This document shows positions 31,617-42,987 of a stretch of DNA of 64,000 nucleotides, piece after piece. How positions within the stretch are numbered: the first letter of the stretch is position 1; each line of letters begins with the position of its first letter. Source of the DNA: Mesotaenium endlicherianum (taxonomy: Eukaryota > Streptophyta > Zygnematophyceae > Zygnematales > Mesotaeniaceae); the NCBI GenBank assembly GCA_009602735.1, contig WELA01011264.1:114070-178069 (forward strand), written 5' to 3'. The notes under the pieces were generated by a model. It saw nothing but the letters and a program-made list of their open reading frames with translations, was not told the origin of the DNA and made no database searches. A program made the position numbers and the translations under genes.

Positions 31617-31890
31617 AATGGGTGCATGGAAAGAGCATATGCGCGGGCTTAATCCTTCCCACAAGAAGGATTGCCTTGGTATGATAGCGGTCATCAATGA
31701 TGACACTTTTTGGGAGAAGGTGAAGCTGCTACTGAAGATCACAAAGAAGCTAGTAAAGCTCCTCAAACTTGTTGATGGCAATCAATCTGCTGTGGAACTT
31801 GTTTACAACGCTATTGCGGAGTTGCAAGAGCAGATAAAGAGCATGGATGATGAACTTCCTGAAGATGAGCTGGACAGGCTGGTGGCCTAA
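31617..31890 (+). pseudogene. hAT transposase exon after the TRFAT segment
   Basis: An open stretch reading MGAWKEHMRGLNPSHKKDC, then DDTFWEKVKLLLKITKKLVKLLKLVDG and ELVYNAIAELQEQIKSMD. It matches the hAT segment S-EW, then FW--V---L-I--PLV-LLRLVD and the helix with VY-A---AKE-I. It stops at TAA 31888-31890, earlier than an intact transposase, whose C-terminal dimerisation region here lies at 37104. The missing part between was lost or replaced around the family-2 insertion. Confidence 0.65.
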
Positions 31891-32139
31891 TTTTGGAATA
31901 CGAATACGAAGTATTGGCATAACGAATACGTATTGGAGTTATGCGTGTAAAATATGAAAATACGCAAGTATTTCTATTTTCCAAGATTCATGGAAAAGAT
32001 AGAAAGCTTCATAATTTCCACAATACTTTGAAACTTGGAGCGCGTTTGGTCGTGAATGGTAGAGGTATCAATCTACTACAAGCACAAAGTGCTAAAAGAA
32101 AAAAAATGATATCAACATTTTATACTTGTCTAAAATATC
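31891..32139. other. Unassigned, A/T-rich
   Basis: Contains short AATACG/CGTATT inverted repeats near 31897-31940. No gene recognised; possibly non-coding hAT or family-2 edge sequence. Confidence 0.3.
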
Positions 32140-32142
32140 TTT

Positions 32143-35100
32143 TTACGTTTTTTGGACGCAATTTATTGGTATTTTGAAAACACGTGGAAATACTTGCTGG
32201 ATAATTTTGAAGGGTCCCAAATACTTGGGAGAGAACTTGTTGCCGGCAGGCCTATTGTTTAGAGAAATATTCTTGGACGATAGTAACACGTTGTCACCCA
32301 CTCTGTACGTAATTTCTCTTCTGGATCTGTTCGCCACTCTTGCTTGAGCATCTTGCGCGTGTTGTAGAGCTTTCTTCGCTGCTGTAAGGGCAGCTTCTAA
32401 TGTCTCCATAAAATCTGTTGCTGCAGGTACTTCATCATGGCCAGCCGTGAAGCTCAGTGGCGTGGTCGGATGGAAGCCATAGTTGAGGAAGAATGGGGAC
32501 TCTTGGGTAGAGGCTTGCGTCGTGTTGTTGTAGGCAAACTCCAAGGGGGTCAAGTACATGTCCCAGTCTTGCTCCAGAGTAGACACGTAGGCCTTTAGAG
32601 AGGTCTTTAGGGTACGATTCATACGCTCAGTTTGCCCATCTGATTGTAGGTGGTAGGCAGTAGACATATCCAGCGATGTACCCAAGTCCTTGAAGAGATT
32701 TTTCCAGAAATGGCTTGTGAGTTTTGGGTCTCTATCTGACACAATTCTTGATGGTAATCCATGGAGTTGGAAGATGTTGTCAAAGATGAGTCTTGCAAGT
32801 TGTGGTGTTGTAGCCTTAGTCGTCGTGGGAATAAAATGTGCCATCTTAGTAAGTCTGTCCACCACCGTGAGTATTGCATTATGGCCTCGAGGTGTCACGG
32901 GCAGGTCCACGATAAGGTCCATTGAGATGTCCGTCCATTGTCTTTCGAGGATTGGTAGTGGTTGGAGGAGTCCTCCCGCCTTTTGCAATGATGGCTTGAT
33001 TCTTTGGCATGTGTCACAGCTCCTGCAGTACTCCTTGACTTGCTTAGACATGCCTGGCCAACAATAAGTCCTAGCTAGAACGCCCGTGGTCCTTAGGATT
33101 CCAAAGTGTCCTCCAAGAGGGTTGTCGTGTGCTTCTCGTAGAAGCAAGAGCCGGAGGTCTAAGTCATTAGGAACACATCTCTGGCCCGTGTCTTGCCTCA
33201 CCCAATAATTGCCTTCTTGCTTCTTGCATGGGTCCAAGGCTGCTTCTCCGTTCTTGTAGTAAGGGTCTCTTTCATAGGCGGCTGAAAATCGAGCTTCCAG
33301 ATCTGTCTTCAGGGATACCATCACTGCATTTAATTGCAGTCTTGAGAGGGGGTCAGCCGGGTTTGTCTTGCCGGGCTGGTACTGAATCGTGATGTTGTAT
33401 TGTTGCAAGTATCCGCTCCATCTTGCTTGTCTCCTTGAGAGATACGGTTGCGTCTAGAGGTGCTTTAACGCCTCGTGGTCCGTGGTGACCAGTACCTTGC
33501 GTCCTTCAACGTAGCAGCGCCAAACCTTCAAGGCATGTACAATCGCCAATGCCTCTCGCTCCGTGGTTGTATAAATTTGCTCGGCCGAATTTAGCTTCCT
33601 TGACTCGTGCAGTCCCTTGCCTTGGTCTTGAAGCAGGATTGCTCCCATTGCATAGGAAGATGCATCGGTGATGACATGGAAGGGCCAATCTGGGTTTGGA
33701 CTTGGGAGAGTAAGCACCGGGGATGTGGTCAATCTACGCTTTAACTCTTGAAATGCCTCTTCTTCTTTCTTGGTCCATGTATGAAGCCTGTCCTTCTTGA
33801 GTAGATCTGTCAGGGGGGCTGCTATGTGCGAAAAGCTTTGGATGAATCTCCTGTACCAATTGGCAAATCCCAAGAATGACTGGAGTTCTTTCTTGATCGT
33901 GGGGGTTGGCCATTCCTCCACCACTGTGGTCTTCTTGGGGTCCATCTTGATGCCATCAGCAGCCACGTGGAGACCTAGGAACTCCACTTCTTGTTTGGCA
34001 AACTCGCACTTTGACCTCTTTGCAAATAGCTTGTTTTGCTTCAATACTTCAAGGACTTCTTTCAAGTGTCTCGCATGCTCTTCAAGGGTCTTGCTGTAGA
34101 TAAGGATGTCATCGATGAATACCACCACAAATTTGTCCAACATGGGCTGAAATATGGTGTTCATCATAGTCATGAAAGTTGCTGGCGCGTTGGTGAGTCC
34201 AAATGGCAGGACCATGAACTCAAAATGTCCATATCTTGTCCTGAATGCCGTCTTCTCTATGTCCGGTTCTGCGATGCGAATCTGGTGGTAGCCGCTCCGT
34301 AAGTCAATCTTCGTGAAGTACTTGGCTCCAACTAGCCGGTCCATGAGCTCATCCATGCGCGGCAGCGGGTATCGATTCTTGATGGTGATCTTGTTGAGGG
34401 CGCGATAGTCCACACACATCCTCAAGGTACCATCTTTCTTCTTGACAAATAGCACCGGGGCTCCAAATGGCGACTTGCTAGGTCGAATGAAGCCATGCTC
34501 CAGTAGCTCCTTGATTTGCTTCTTGACTTCGTCTAGCTCCGTGTATGACATTTGGAACGTAGGCCGAGAGATGGGCTTGCTTCCGGGCTCCAACTCTATC
34601 TTGTGGTCTACGAATCTCTTGGGGGGTAACCCCTTGGGCAATTCCGGGGAGAATACTTCTTTGTAGTCCTCTAAGACTTCTTGTATCTCCTTGGGAACGG
34701 GGCTGCCTTCTTGACTCTCGATGTCTTTCTTGATGTCTTTTGGCGTGATCAAGGCCAAAAGAAGCTCGTGTCCCTTCCTCACAAGTCTCTTGAGTTGGAG
34801 GGCGGACAATAGTATCTCGTGTGCCGGCTTCTTGATGTCTTGGGTCTGGATATTCTGGATTGCGCGCAAAATACAGATTCTTGAAGTGATGTCATTCTTG
34901 ATGTTGATAGTATCGTCCCTCCAATCAACTTGGGGGTTGCGCTTGGTCAACCAAGGCGTCCCTAGGATGACGTTGTACTTGCCCAATTGCATGGGGGAGA
35001 ACACTACTCTATCCTTGAAAGACTTGATAGAGAGTGCCAAGGGGTACGTCTTCTTGGAAGGGGTAGTATAGGAGAATCCATCGGGCATCATAATCTCCTC

Positions 35101-35370
35101 GTCGTGGTCAAGAGTTCGCATAGTAATACCGTGCTTGGTGGCAAAATCTGCAGCAATGAAGTTGCCTTGAGCTCCGCTATCCACCAAGATGTGGACCTTC
35201 TCTCCTCCAAGGTAACCTCTCAAACTCATTAGGGCTGGAACGTCGTCTGCAACGGGGGTCTCCACCTCACTTGGCTTGTTGTCTTCTCGTGAAGTGGGTC
35301 TTGGGGTGGAAGGCCCCTGGCCTATCGGCGTGTCCGTTTTTTGACAATTTTTTAAAGCATGAAAGTGCAC
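32143..35370 (-). pseudogene. Family-2 pol (protease, RT, RNase H, integrase)
   Basis: Right to left: protease ([18 protein letters not shown]), a linker, reverse transcriptase ([20 protein letters not shown]; the catalytic box [12 protein letters not shown]), RNase H ([26 protein letters not shown]), then integrase with its zinc finger (GGHFGILRTTG to CDTCQRIKPS) and core (MDLIVDLPVTPRGHNAIL, SDRDPKLTSHFW, SDGQTERMNRTLK). It ends after GPFKII without a visible chromodomain. Compared with family 1, the protease motif is DSGA and RT uses IDD rather than LDD. Remnant of a broken element. Confidence 0.85.
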
Positions 35371-36548
35371 GATGGCCCTTTTCCTTGCAATAAAAGCATA
35401 GTCCAGCCGTCATGAGAGCTTCTTTTTCAGTCGGGGAGAGTCTTGCTTTCACTCCTTGCTGGTTTCTTGCATCATAAGTGTCATTGGAGGGTCTTCCACT
35501 CTTCCGGGCAGCCGCGGGGTCCCTTTTTCCAATTTCCATGGGTTTGGGTCCAGATTCGGATGTGGAAGGGGCTGCGTACACCCGCGTCGCTGGTACCCGT
35601 GAAGATGAAGGCACGGAGTGCTTGAAATCCAAGGTATCCACCTTTTGGGCCACTTCAATGATCTTTGAGAAGTCCGTCAAGTCGCGTAATTCCACTTCCT
35701 TTGCCACCTTGGGTTTGAGGCCAAAGATGTANNNNNNNNNNNNNNNNNNNNNNNNNNNNNNNNNNNNNNNNNAAGAGACATGTTGGGNTGGGGATCTCAA
35801 GAGTGAGGGCGTGAAATCTGGATGTATACTTTCAAACGGACGTCGTTTGCTTGAGATGGTGGAGCTTTCCTTGGGCAATCTTCTCCGCATTGATGGGCAT
35901 GAATTGCTTCTTGAGGGCCTCACGAAAATCTGCCCATCTTGCATATGATGGTGGGGGCTCTTGGCCGAGCATGGGGTGCGCCATAGCTTGATATATAGCC
36001 GCTTGATAGTTACGCCACCATGATGTTGCTGCTCCTCTAAGTAAGGTAACGGCAAAGGGAACGTAGTCCTCCTCGGGTACTTCAAGGAACGCGAGGTACG
36101 TCTCCACTTGGTAGAGCCATAAATTCAGGTTGGCACCTTTCCCGGGGTTGAAAGTGTCGGGTTTGCCGGGCTTGATGAGTTTCCTTGCTCTCGTTGGCTC
36201 TTGTGGAGGCGCTTGAGCCGGGGCTGGATTTTGAGCATTGCTCGCAATAGGGGCAACCATGGCAGCCATAGCTTCTCTTGACGCTTGCACGGTTGCTTCA
36301 TAGGTGGCCAAGCCCACTTGGTTGTGGACGGTCATTAGGAAGGCTGCCCACTCATTTGCGGGAACTCCTTGTGGTGGGGTTAACTTTGCTATAGCGGCTG
36401 CCACGGGAATTGACGGGGCTCCTCCTTGTGGTGCTTCTTGTTGTTGCGGATTTCCTTGAGTGGGCTCTCCCATCGGCGCTGGAGGAGGGTGTCTTGGAGA
36501 GGAAGGGCTTCCTTCGAAAGCTTGCTGTTGGTCTTGAGGATCGGCCAT
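35267..36548 (-). pseudogene. Family-2 gag
   Basis: Starts at the ATG at 36548 (minus), 25 nt from the PBS. Capsid-like part: KPDTFNPGKGANLNLWLYQVETYLAF and GAATSWWRNYQAA. Zinc knuckle [14 protein letters not shown] near 35400. The sequence is interrupted by the unsequenced gap, so its integrity cannot be judged. Confidence 0.75.
35732..35772. other. Assembly gap (N run)
   Basis: 41 Ns, plus one more N at 35788. It lies inside family-2 gag; gap length may be nominal. Confidence 0.99.
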
Positions 36549-36572
36549 CTTCTTGTGCTACCAAAGTGCCTA

Positions 36573-36584
36573 GCTCCGATACCA
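36573..36584 (-). promoter_or_regulatory. Primer-binding site of family 2
   Basis: Minus-strand TGGTATCGGAGC, the same primer choice as family 1, 1 nt from the LTR. Confidence 0.8.
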
Positions 36585-36585
36585 C

Positions 36586-37089
36586 TGTAGTGAAACAGAT
36601 AGATGAAGTACTTAGTAAAATAGAATACTTTATCTATTCAAGACAAGGATCTTTGAACACAAGTGGTAGCTTCTTGAAAGAGAGATGGCTTCTTGAAAGT
36701 TAATATATTTCTGGATTTTGGCAAGTACAAGAGTGATTCTGGAATGTCTTTCTATGTTCTAGCTCTTGTTTATATACTTGCTACATAAGTAATTTCTAGG
36801 AAGGTGTATGTTGATGTGTTGGCACCCAACACATCCCAAAACTTGCCACCTCTTTCTAGAATAATGTACACATGTCCTTTTGACCTAAACATGGCACATT
36901 TGACTTTTGCCACATGGAGTTCTTCTAGGTCTTTCCTCTAACTTTGAAAATGCATTGGAAGGTTCGAAGGACATGAACCAAGTTACTAAGAGTACCTATT
37001 CACACTTGACTCCACACAATACTACTCCAAATATATTTGAAAACATTAAAATATATGCAAACTAATACATTATAACTCAAATCAATACA
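36586..37089 (-). repeat. 5' LTR of family 2
   Basis: 504 bp; on the minus strand it runs TGTATTGATTTGAG to CTGTTTCACTACA. It matches the solo LTR at 6345-6847. Confidence 0.88.
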
Positions 37090-37103
37090 CTAGTACTCCT
37101 TAG

Positions 37104-37406
37104 TTGCAAACTATTGCTATTATAGTGCTTGGCTTGGTCTCTTCAGCTAGTTCTTGTGAACGGAATTGGCCCGAGTATGACTTCTATCATAACAAGAAGA
37201 GGAATCGTTTGAAGCAGTCTAGAGCTGAGAAGTTGGTGAGGGTGCATTCTAACCTTAGGCTCATAGAGGGCATGGAGAGAGGAGGAGTAAAGAGAGCCCC
37301 AGGCAGGCATATTGCACTTGTTTTTGAAGAGGAGCAGGTTGAGTTAGAGGAGGAAGAAGAAGAGGATGAGCAAGTAGAGGAGGAGAGAGAAGAGTCTGAT
37401 TCCTGA
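37104..37406 (+). pseudogene. hAT transposase C-terminal dimerisation region
   Basis: Reads LQTIAIIVLGLVSSASSCERNWPEYDFYHNKKRNRL, then AEKLVRVHSNLRL, the classic hAT C-terminal dimerisation signature (SSSACERNWS, KKRNRL, LVYVHSNLRL). An acidic Glu-rich tail ends at a stop at 37404-37406. A CTCCTTAG just before 37104 looks like an acceptor. It starts 15 nt right of the family-2 LTR. This is the likely 3' end of the hAT gene begun at 2129. Confidence 0.75.
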
Positions 37407-38137
37407 ATGCTAGTATTCTAATTTTTTTTTCAACCTTACTTTTTAATGACATTTGAGTATGCCTTCTTATGGTTCATCATATGGCAGCCTTTTGTGACCT
37501 GTATTTACCTTGTATGTGAGCTATAAATGAGGTAGATAGCAAGTGTGCATCATAGTCTTTCTCTTGTAACGTGTACAATCGATGTTGTCGTATAATCCCT
37601 TTTTTTGTCATCAGTGTTGTGAGTTTTCTGTTGACCGTAGAGTATTATTGTGTGCATTGTGGTCGTAGGTAAAGAATACTTGAAGTGTTTGAATGCTATA
37701 TGTGCACATTGTTTTCTTTGATGGAGGTACAAGCTTGTTAATGAAGTATTAAGAATTTCCGCTTACAACTTACACGTTTCCAAAATTAGCAACATTGAAT
37801 TTAACTCCGGTACCATTTTATTCAGTGATTTCATTATGCGAGGTGAATCTCAAGTCACAAGTGAGGTTTATCATGTGTACCTTATTGTTTATATAATCTT
37901 CGCATCAGGTAGTATCATTTTCTACTCTCAATGCCAGTGTGCACTTTTAAGTTTAGAGTGTAGAGAGTGAAGAAGTTGTCACAAAATTGCTAAGATACAA
38001 TAGATTACTTTTTGTATGCTTGGGCATTTATTTCTCTTGAGTCTCACTTTGTATGTCATATCCTATGTATAAATTAGAAAAATATGTATTCGAAGACTAG
38101 GAATGTTAGTGTGTGAGTCCCTAAAAATGAAGGAGCT

Positions 38138-38240
38138 TGTAAAGACTAAACTATGAGTTAGCTTTGTGATTTCTGTTATCCTGTGTAAGTTATGATTGAT
38201 GACTTTGGATGAATGTATTAGTGTTCACAATGCCTTGATA
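38138..38240 (+). repeat. Direct repeat, left copy (about 100 bp)
   Basis: Shares GACTAAA, GTTATC, TGTGTAAGT and ATGATTGATGAC with the copy at 39404-39498, in the same order, ending near GTGTTCACAATGC in both. Confidence 0.6.
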
Positions 38241-39403
38241 ATTAAGGAACTTGTAAAGATTGTCGTGCATTATGGGGTTGGACGCGTCTGATCAGTATAA
38301 GCAACACACAAGTAGGCAAGCAAGATTTGTTATAGTGAAAGCAAAAATGCATGTGGCCTTAAAGCCAAAAGAAGGTCAGCTGTCAAATGTTTTAATTCGA
38401 GGAACGTGTACTCTCCAAAGTGAGCACCTCAAGATTATAATTTGGTAGGAAAACAACTACTGAAGTCTGGCCCAAAAGATCACTGGAAGCACATCATGAT
38501 CTTCAAGAGTAGTCCTATGGCAGGGTTTAAGCTGTGACTTTGTTCACCACTTGTGAAGTTTCTCAAGTGACTGGAAGCCAGGAGGGCTTGCTCTTCACCA
38601 CAGAGAGAGACTAAGTGGTCTTGAATACACAAGAGGTAAAAGTGTAAGCTTAATTGATAACTCTGTGGCTTACAGCTGGCATAATTGACTCTTAAAAAGA
38701 TGTCCTTCTAGGGGCATCAACTGCTGTATTCTTCCTGCAAAACCGGCGCTGAAGGCGGCGAATTCAATGCACACGGTCAGGCTAAGAGGCTCTCCTAGGT
38801 CCACAAAAGTGGAGGCAAGACAAGTACTAGCTCTCCTATTGGCTAAGCACAACACACACCAATCAAATATAGTGCAAGGAAGAGGATACATGACTCTCAT
38901 TGGCGGAGCTTACCTCGACCAATGCTACCTAGATAACGCTCAAAAGTAGATCTGAAACGTAAGGAAGCTTCCTCTAGGAATGAGTGATGCAATCACCAAG
39001 TTACAGCTCTTATGGGGCTTATGCACTATGTTAATACATGCTAAGTGTGCTTTATCAAGCTCACGGATTTGTACGCTATTGGCTAGAGGTCCTTGGAGTC
39101 GCGAAGAGCCAACAATGTAACCTTTGAGCTCATTGAGTCACAAAGTGGCCCTTGGTGGAACTCCTCTAGGGGCCGGTAGGTGGCGCGGACTAGACCGCGA
39201 ACATCTTGCCCTATACTTGACCAAATGGCGCGGAACTGGTGCCGTTCGGAAAGTAACTCGACGCGCCACACTTTAGTGATTTGGAACGCTAGCAAAGGTT
39301 AACATATGGATGCGTAAAGCAAGGTCAAAGTCGGCCTTCCTAGGTCCATGGTCGACACACGTGTGGCTCGGCTTGAGCGACGGTCTCGACCTAATGAGTC
39401 ATG

Positions 39404-39498
39404 ACAAGACTAAAACATGATTTAGCTGTGTGTTATCAGTTATCGTGTGTAAGTCATGATTGATGACGTTTTGTAATGTATAAGTGTTCACAATGCAA
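39404..39498 (+). repeat. Direct repeat, right copy (about 95 bp)
   Basis: Diverged partner of 38138-38240. Confidence 0.6.
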
Positions 39499-39871
39499 TT
39501 TAATATTAATCAATAATATTCGCTCAAATGTCATTAACTTTAAGTTGTCGCGACAACTTGGGTCATACTTAGTCGTGCATCGACGATTTCGAAAGTGACG
39601 AACAGCGTGTGCAACCGATGACATGGCTGCACTGAACATGCTCGCAAACAATTCGAAGCCTACGTGTACACAAACGGAAACATTTGTGAACGTTGAATGA
39701 ACAAAATTTCAAAACCAACAGTTGAATAGACCGGCGTTGACCACAAATGCGAATCAAACTCCGTTCACACGTATTATTCAACTTCGTCGTATTTCGACGT
39801 ATAATCCGCACACGGCCAACCTATACGCACGTATCCCATAACTAGGCTAATAACTTGGAACTAAGGTCTTT

Positions 39872-40905
39872 ATTACTCTGTCAGGCCCATGATAGTGTAC
39901 TGGGTGGACACTTGGGGCAGGCCAAAACTGTTGGCAAACTGGCAAAACATTACCACTGGAAAGGGTTACCTCGAGAGGTCTTTAAGTATGTTAAGTCCTG
40001 CGATTAGTGTCAAAAGAACAGGTCGGGAGGTCTTTGCCTATCCCAGCTGGAAGATGGGAAACCATATCAATGGACTGGGTAGTAATACTCCCAAAACTGC
40101 CAATGGGCAAGACTCTATTTTGGTAGTAGTGGATAAATTGACAAAAATGGTCATTTTCATCCCCACCATTGTCGAAGTGATTGCTCTCAAAACTACGAGA
40201 CAATTCTACAAGCATATAGTGTGCCAACATGGGCTACCCTCCAATATAATCTCAGACAAAGACTAAAAATTCACCTCTAAGTTCTGACGAGCTTTAATGA
40301 GGTTGATGGGAGTTAAACAGCTACTTAGCACAGCAAACCAGACTGATGGGCAAATTGAAAGAACTAACCGAAATCTGCAAGAGGTGCTAAGAGCCTATAT
40401 TAACCAAAAATAAGATAACTGGGATGACTTGTTGCACCAAATTCAGTTTGCTGAAAGGTGACTTGGTCAAATTGCATTCTTAGCACCTGTACCTTCCTAG
40501 GGTAATCAAGAAAAAGCTTGGCCCTGTCTGGGTTGGTCCATATTTGGTGGTACGCCGAGTCGGTGAGAATGCTTGCAAACTGAACATGTCAGCAGAATAT
40601 GAGGGTCACTCAATCTTTAATGTATCTTTCCTGGAACTTTACATCAAGGGTGACACACTGTTCACAGGTCGGTTACCTGTCCAACCGGGATCGGTCCCAG
40701 CCGTCCAGGATAGTGACCCTGAGGAGTATGAGGTGGATAAAATTCTAGAAGCTCGATCTGTCCGTCGATTTTTCTAAATATGTCACAAAGTACCTGGTCA
40801 GATGGAAGAGCTATGATGCACCTGAGAGTTTAAGGACCATTTGATCAATGCCAAAGGGGCGTTGGAACGGATCTATTTTTGGGAAGCTGGCAAATCACCC
40901 TAACT
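39872..40905 (+). pseudogene. Integrase-chromodomain remnant
   Basis: Alignable with the C-terminal third of family-1 Pol: GLPREV-like zinc finger region, [48 protein letters not shown] and a chromodomain beginning EEYEVDKILEARSVRR. Decayed, with several breaks. Confidence 0.8.
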
Positions 40906-40951
40906 GTCATTTTAGTTGACAGGGGAAGGTGATAGGAGGTCCTGTCTCCAT

Positions 40952-41058
40952 TTAAGTCGGAGGGGAAAGTGACAGGAAAGTGATAGTTAATGCAGGAAAT
41001 TGATACTTAATGACAAGCAGCAGCCCACGTCACCATTAAGTTGGAGGGAGTGTGACAG
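40952..41058 (+). promoter_or_regulatory. Two internal polypurine-like sequences and an LTR-start-like TGTGACAG
   Basis: TTAAGTCGGAGGGGA (40952-40966) and TTAAGTTGGAGGGAG (41036-41050). The second is followed at once by TGTGACAG (41051), which looks like a PPT plus the first bases of an LTR. They lie between the chromodomain and the third ORF. Confidence 0.45.
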
Positions 41059-41273
41059 ATCCCCAACGAGCACAACTTGAATTTGCATAGGCACTTCTGC
41101 ACACTCGACTGCCATCACTACTCACTATACATTTTGCATCGTTACTTTCCTTACACTCACAACTTCACTTAGGTAACATCCAGTGTATGTGGGTTTTACA
41201 CTTGGGAACATTCTCGTTATTACGCTTACTCCATGCTATAATTGCTACACATATACTCGGAATTACAACTACA

Positions 41274-41293
41274 CATATGTGTGTGTGTGTGTG
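41274..41293 (+). repeat. (GT)n microsatellite
   Basis: A short TATGTGTGTGTGTGTGTG run just before the GAGCAG that precedes the third-ORF ATG. Confidence 0.8.
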
Positions 41294-41299
41294 TGAGCA

Positions 41300-42769
41300 G
41301 GATGCCTATACCAACCAAAAGGAAGACAGGAAGCGCAAAGCCAAATTGGTTCAGAAGGAGCTAGAACGCCATCACCAGGAGATTGCCTGGACGTCCCTCT
41401 CAAGAAGGGAAGAAGAACGAGCTCGTCGACAACGAGAGGAGCAAAGGAAGAAGGAAGAAGACAAAGCCGAGAAGGCCAGATTGCGAAAAGAACAAGAGGA
41501 TGTTGTTGAAGCAGAACAACTCAAGAAAGTGGAGGAAGAAAGGTTGAGGAAGGTTGAGGAGGCCAGGCGGCAGGAGTAGGCCACTTACAGGTATACTGTG
41601 GTGGGCCAGAATTTTGATAATCTTAAAGCAGCTTTACTAGTTGGTCAGGAGATCAACAAGGACACTAAGCAAGAAGTGCTCCAGAAGGAAGGGAAAGGGG
41701 CCCTAGATGAGTATATTGACACCAGCATGGGCTTGGTCCTCTACGAAGATTATGCCAACATGGTGGGATATACAGAGGATGAGGCAGCAGTTTTGGCCCT
41801 AGATGGGGAGTCCACACCATTCTAGGTGCCTGGCATAGCAGGCAGCCACAGGGTCATCAGAATGGTGTCCATGGAGGCAGACAGCTTCAAGGATGTCCAA
41901 TGTCAAGCACAATCATATGCTGAGTTCTTTCTACAATGAGGTGGAGAGAAGAAGCTACAAATATCTGGCCAGGGAGACGGGCCAGCAGATGTTTGCCCCC
42001 CACTGGCTCACTTGCCCACTGACCAAGACCGAGCATGGACAGGAGTACTACCAGCATCCCACACACTGGAGATTGATGACTATCACCAACGAGAAGCAGG
42101 AGTGCGCTAAGGGCCCAGCAACTCCCAAAGAAATCCAAAAGGGGGCAATCAGTTGACTACTCTAGAACTACTAGGGAGTTAAATGACATGGCGGATGCCA
42201 CCCCAGCTCTCTCAGAAGAAAAGGATAAAGAGGTGGAGGAACAAGAACAGGAACAGGAAAAGGTACTAGGTGAAGCCTCCACTCTTGGAAGAGCACAGGC
42301 ACAGTTGGTAGCAGAGAAGGTATTGTCTCCAAGGAGACGAGGTGGATGGGTGGTGACACCAACAGTGGAGCCCACTTCACCTCCACACTGACCATCCAGC
42401 CCTCTGACTCAAGTCTCCAAGGAGGAGGAGCTTACTATTCTGGGCAGCAGACGTACACGTTGGTCTTTTGATGACAAGACAGCCAAGAGGGCAGCCAGAG
42501 TAGTGGCCAGGGGAGTGGCAGCAACTCCCTCCAACCATGGCAATGTTCCTCTCGCCAATGTATTCCAGTTTCCTATGGGACTCCCAATCTATGTGGGGGT
42601 CAGCACACAGATTGCAGGAATTTTGCTGCAGTCTCCGAGGGGTCCTTCCCTAGCGAAAGCAGGGATGTTTAGGAGGCCAGCTGACAGGGGCAAAGGACAG
42701 TCCATGGAATCTAGGTCCAGGTCTAGGTCTCAGTCTCTTGATCCCAGGACTCCAGGAACATCTCCCTAA
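41300..42769 (+). pseudogene. Third ORF, diverged subfamily, broken
   Basis: ATG at 41300, 1 nt after a CAG, as in the young copies. It keeps the charged coiled coil (here with Lys/Arg/Glu runs), the core start VGQNFDNLKAALLVGQEINK, VLYEDYANMVGYTEDEA, an acidic Glu run and the tail GNVPLANVFQFPMGLPIYVG, MFRRPADRGK and a terminal RSRSRSQS. By eye more than half of the core residues match the young copies despite the overall divergence. Contains several breaks; a fossil. Confidence 0.7.
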
Positions 42770-42987
42770 TGTTGAGTTAGCCTTGTTGGAGGTCTCTCTG
42801 TTTGCATTCCACTACGGCAGTGGGCTCAGGGTGGAGGTGATAACTTGCTGTTACTAGTGATCCCCACAATTAGGCAGCAGTGTTGAAGTAAGAGGCGGTG
42901 GTAGGGAGATCAATGCTGTTGGCCTAATGGACTTTTACAGTTCTTAGTTAGTGTTGTCGAGGCGATAACAAGTTAAGTTGGAGAGAA

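Larger units (their letters stand above)
32140..37089 (-). mobile_element. Gypsy family-2 element, minus strand, broken
   Basis: A second Ty3/gypsy family: 5' LTR 36586-37089, PBS complement 36573-36584, gag from 36548, CCHC knuckle [14 protein letters not shown], protease, RT, RNase H and integrase down to about 32143. Only the right LTR is present in the window and the left end is incomplete. The assembly gap 35732-35772 falls in gag. It lies between the middle and C-terminal hAT pieces. A solo LTR of the same family is at 6345. Broken, with a few breaks plus the missing end; RT and integrase are otherwise well kept, so it is of moderate age. Confidence 0.85.
37407..39871. other. Unassigned A/T-rich region
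   Basis: No protein family or RNA gene recognised. It may contain the 3' non-coding end of the hAT. A diverged direct repeat (38138-38240 and 39404-39498) brackets 1.2 kb. Within it, 38450-39350 is more G/C-rich but still has no recognisable coding sequence. Confidence 0.4.

Noticed and set aside
37407-39871. A host gene in the gap between hAT and the next retroelement
   Set aside because: Open frames are all short and without known motifs; composition looks non-coding.
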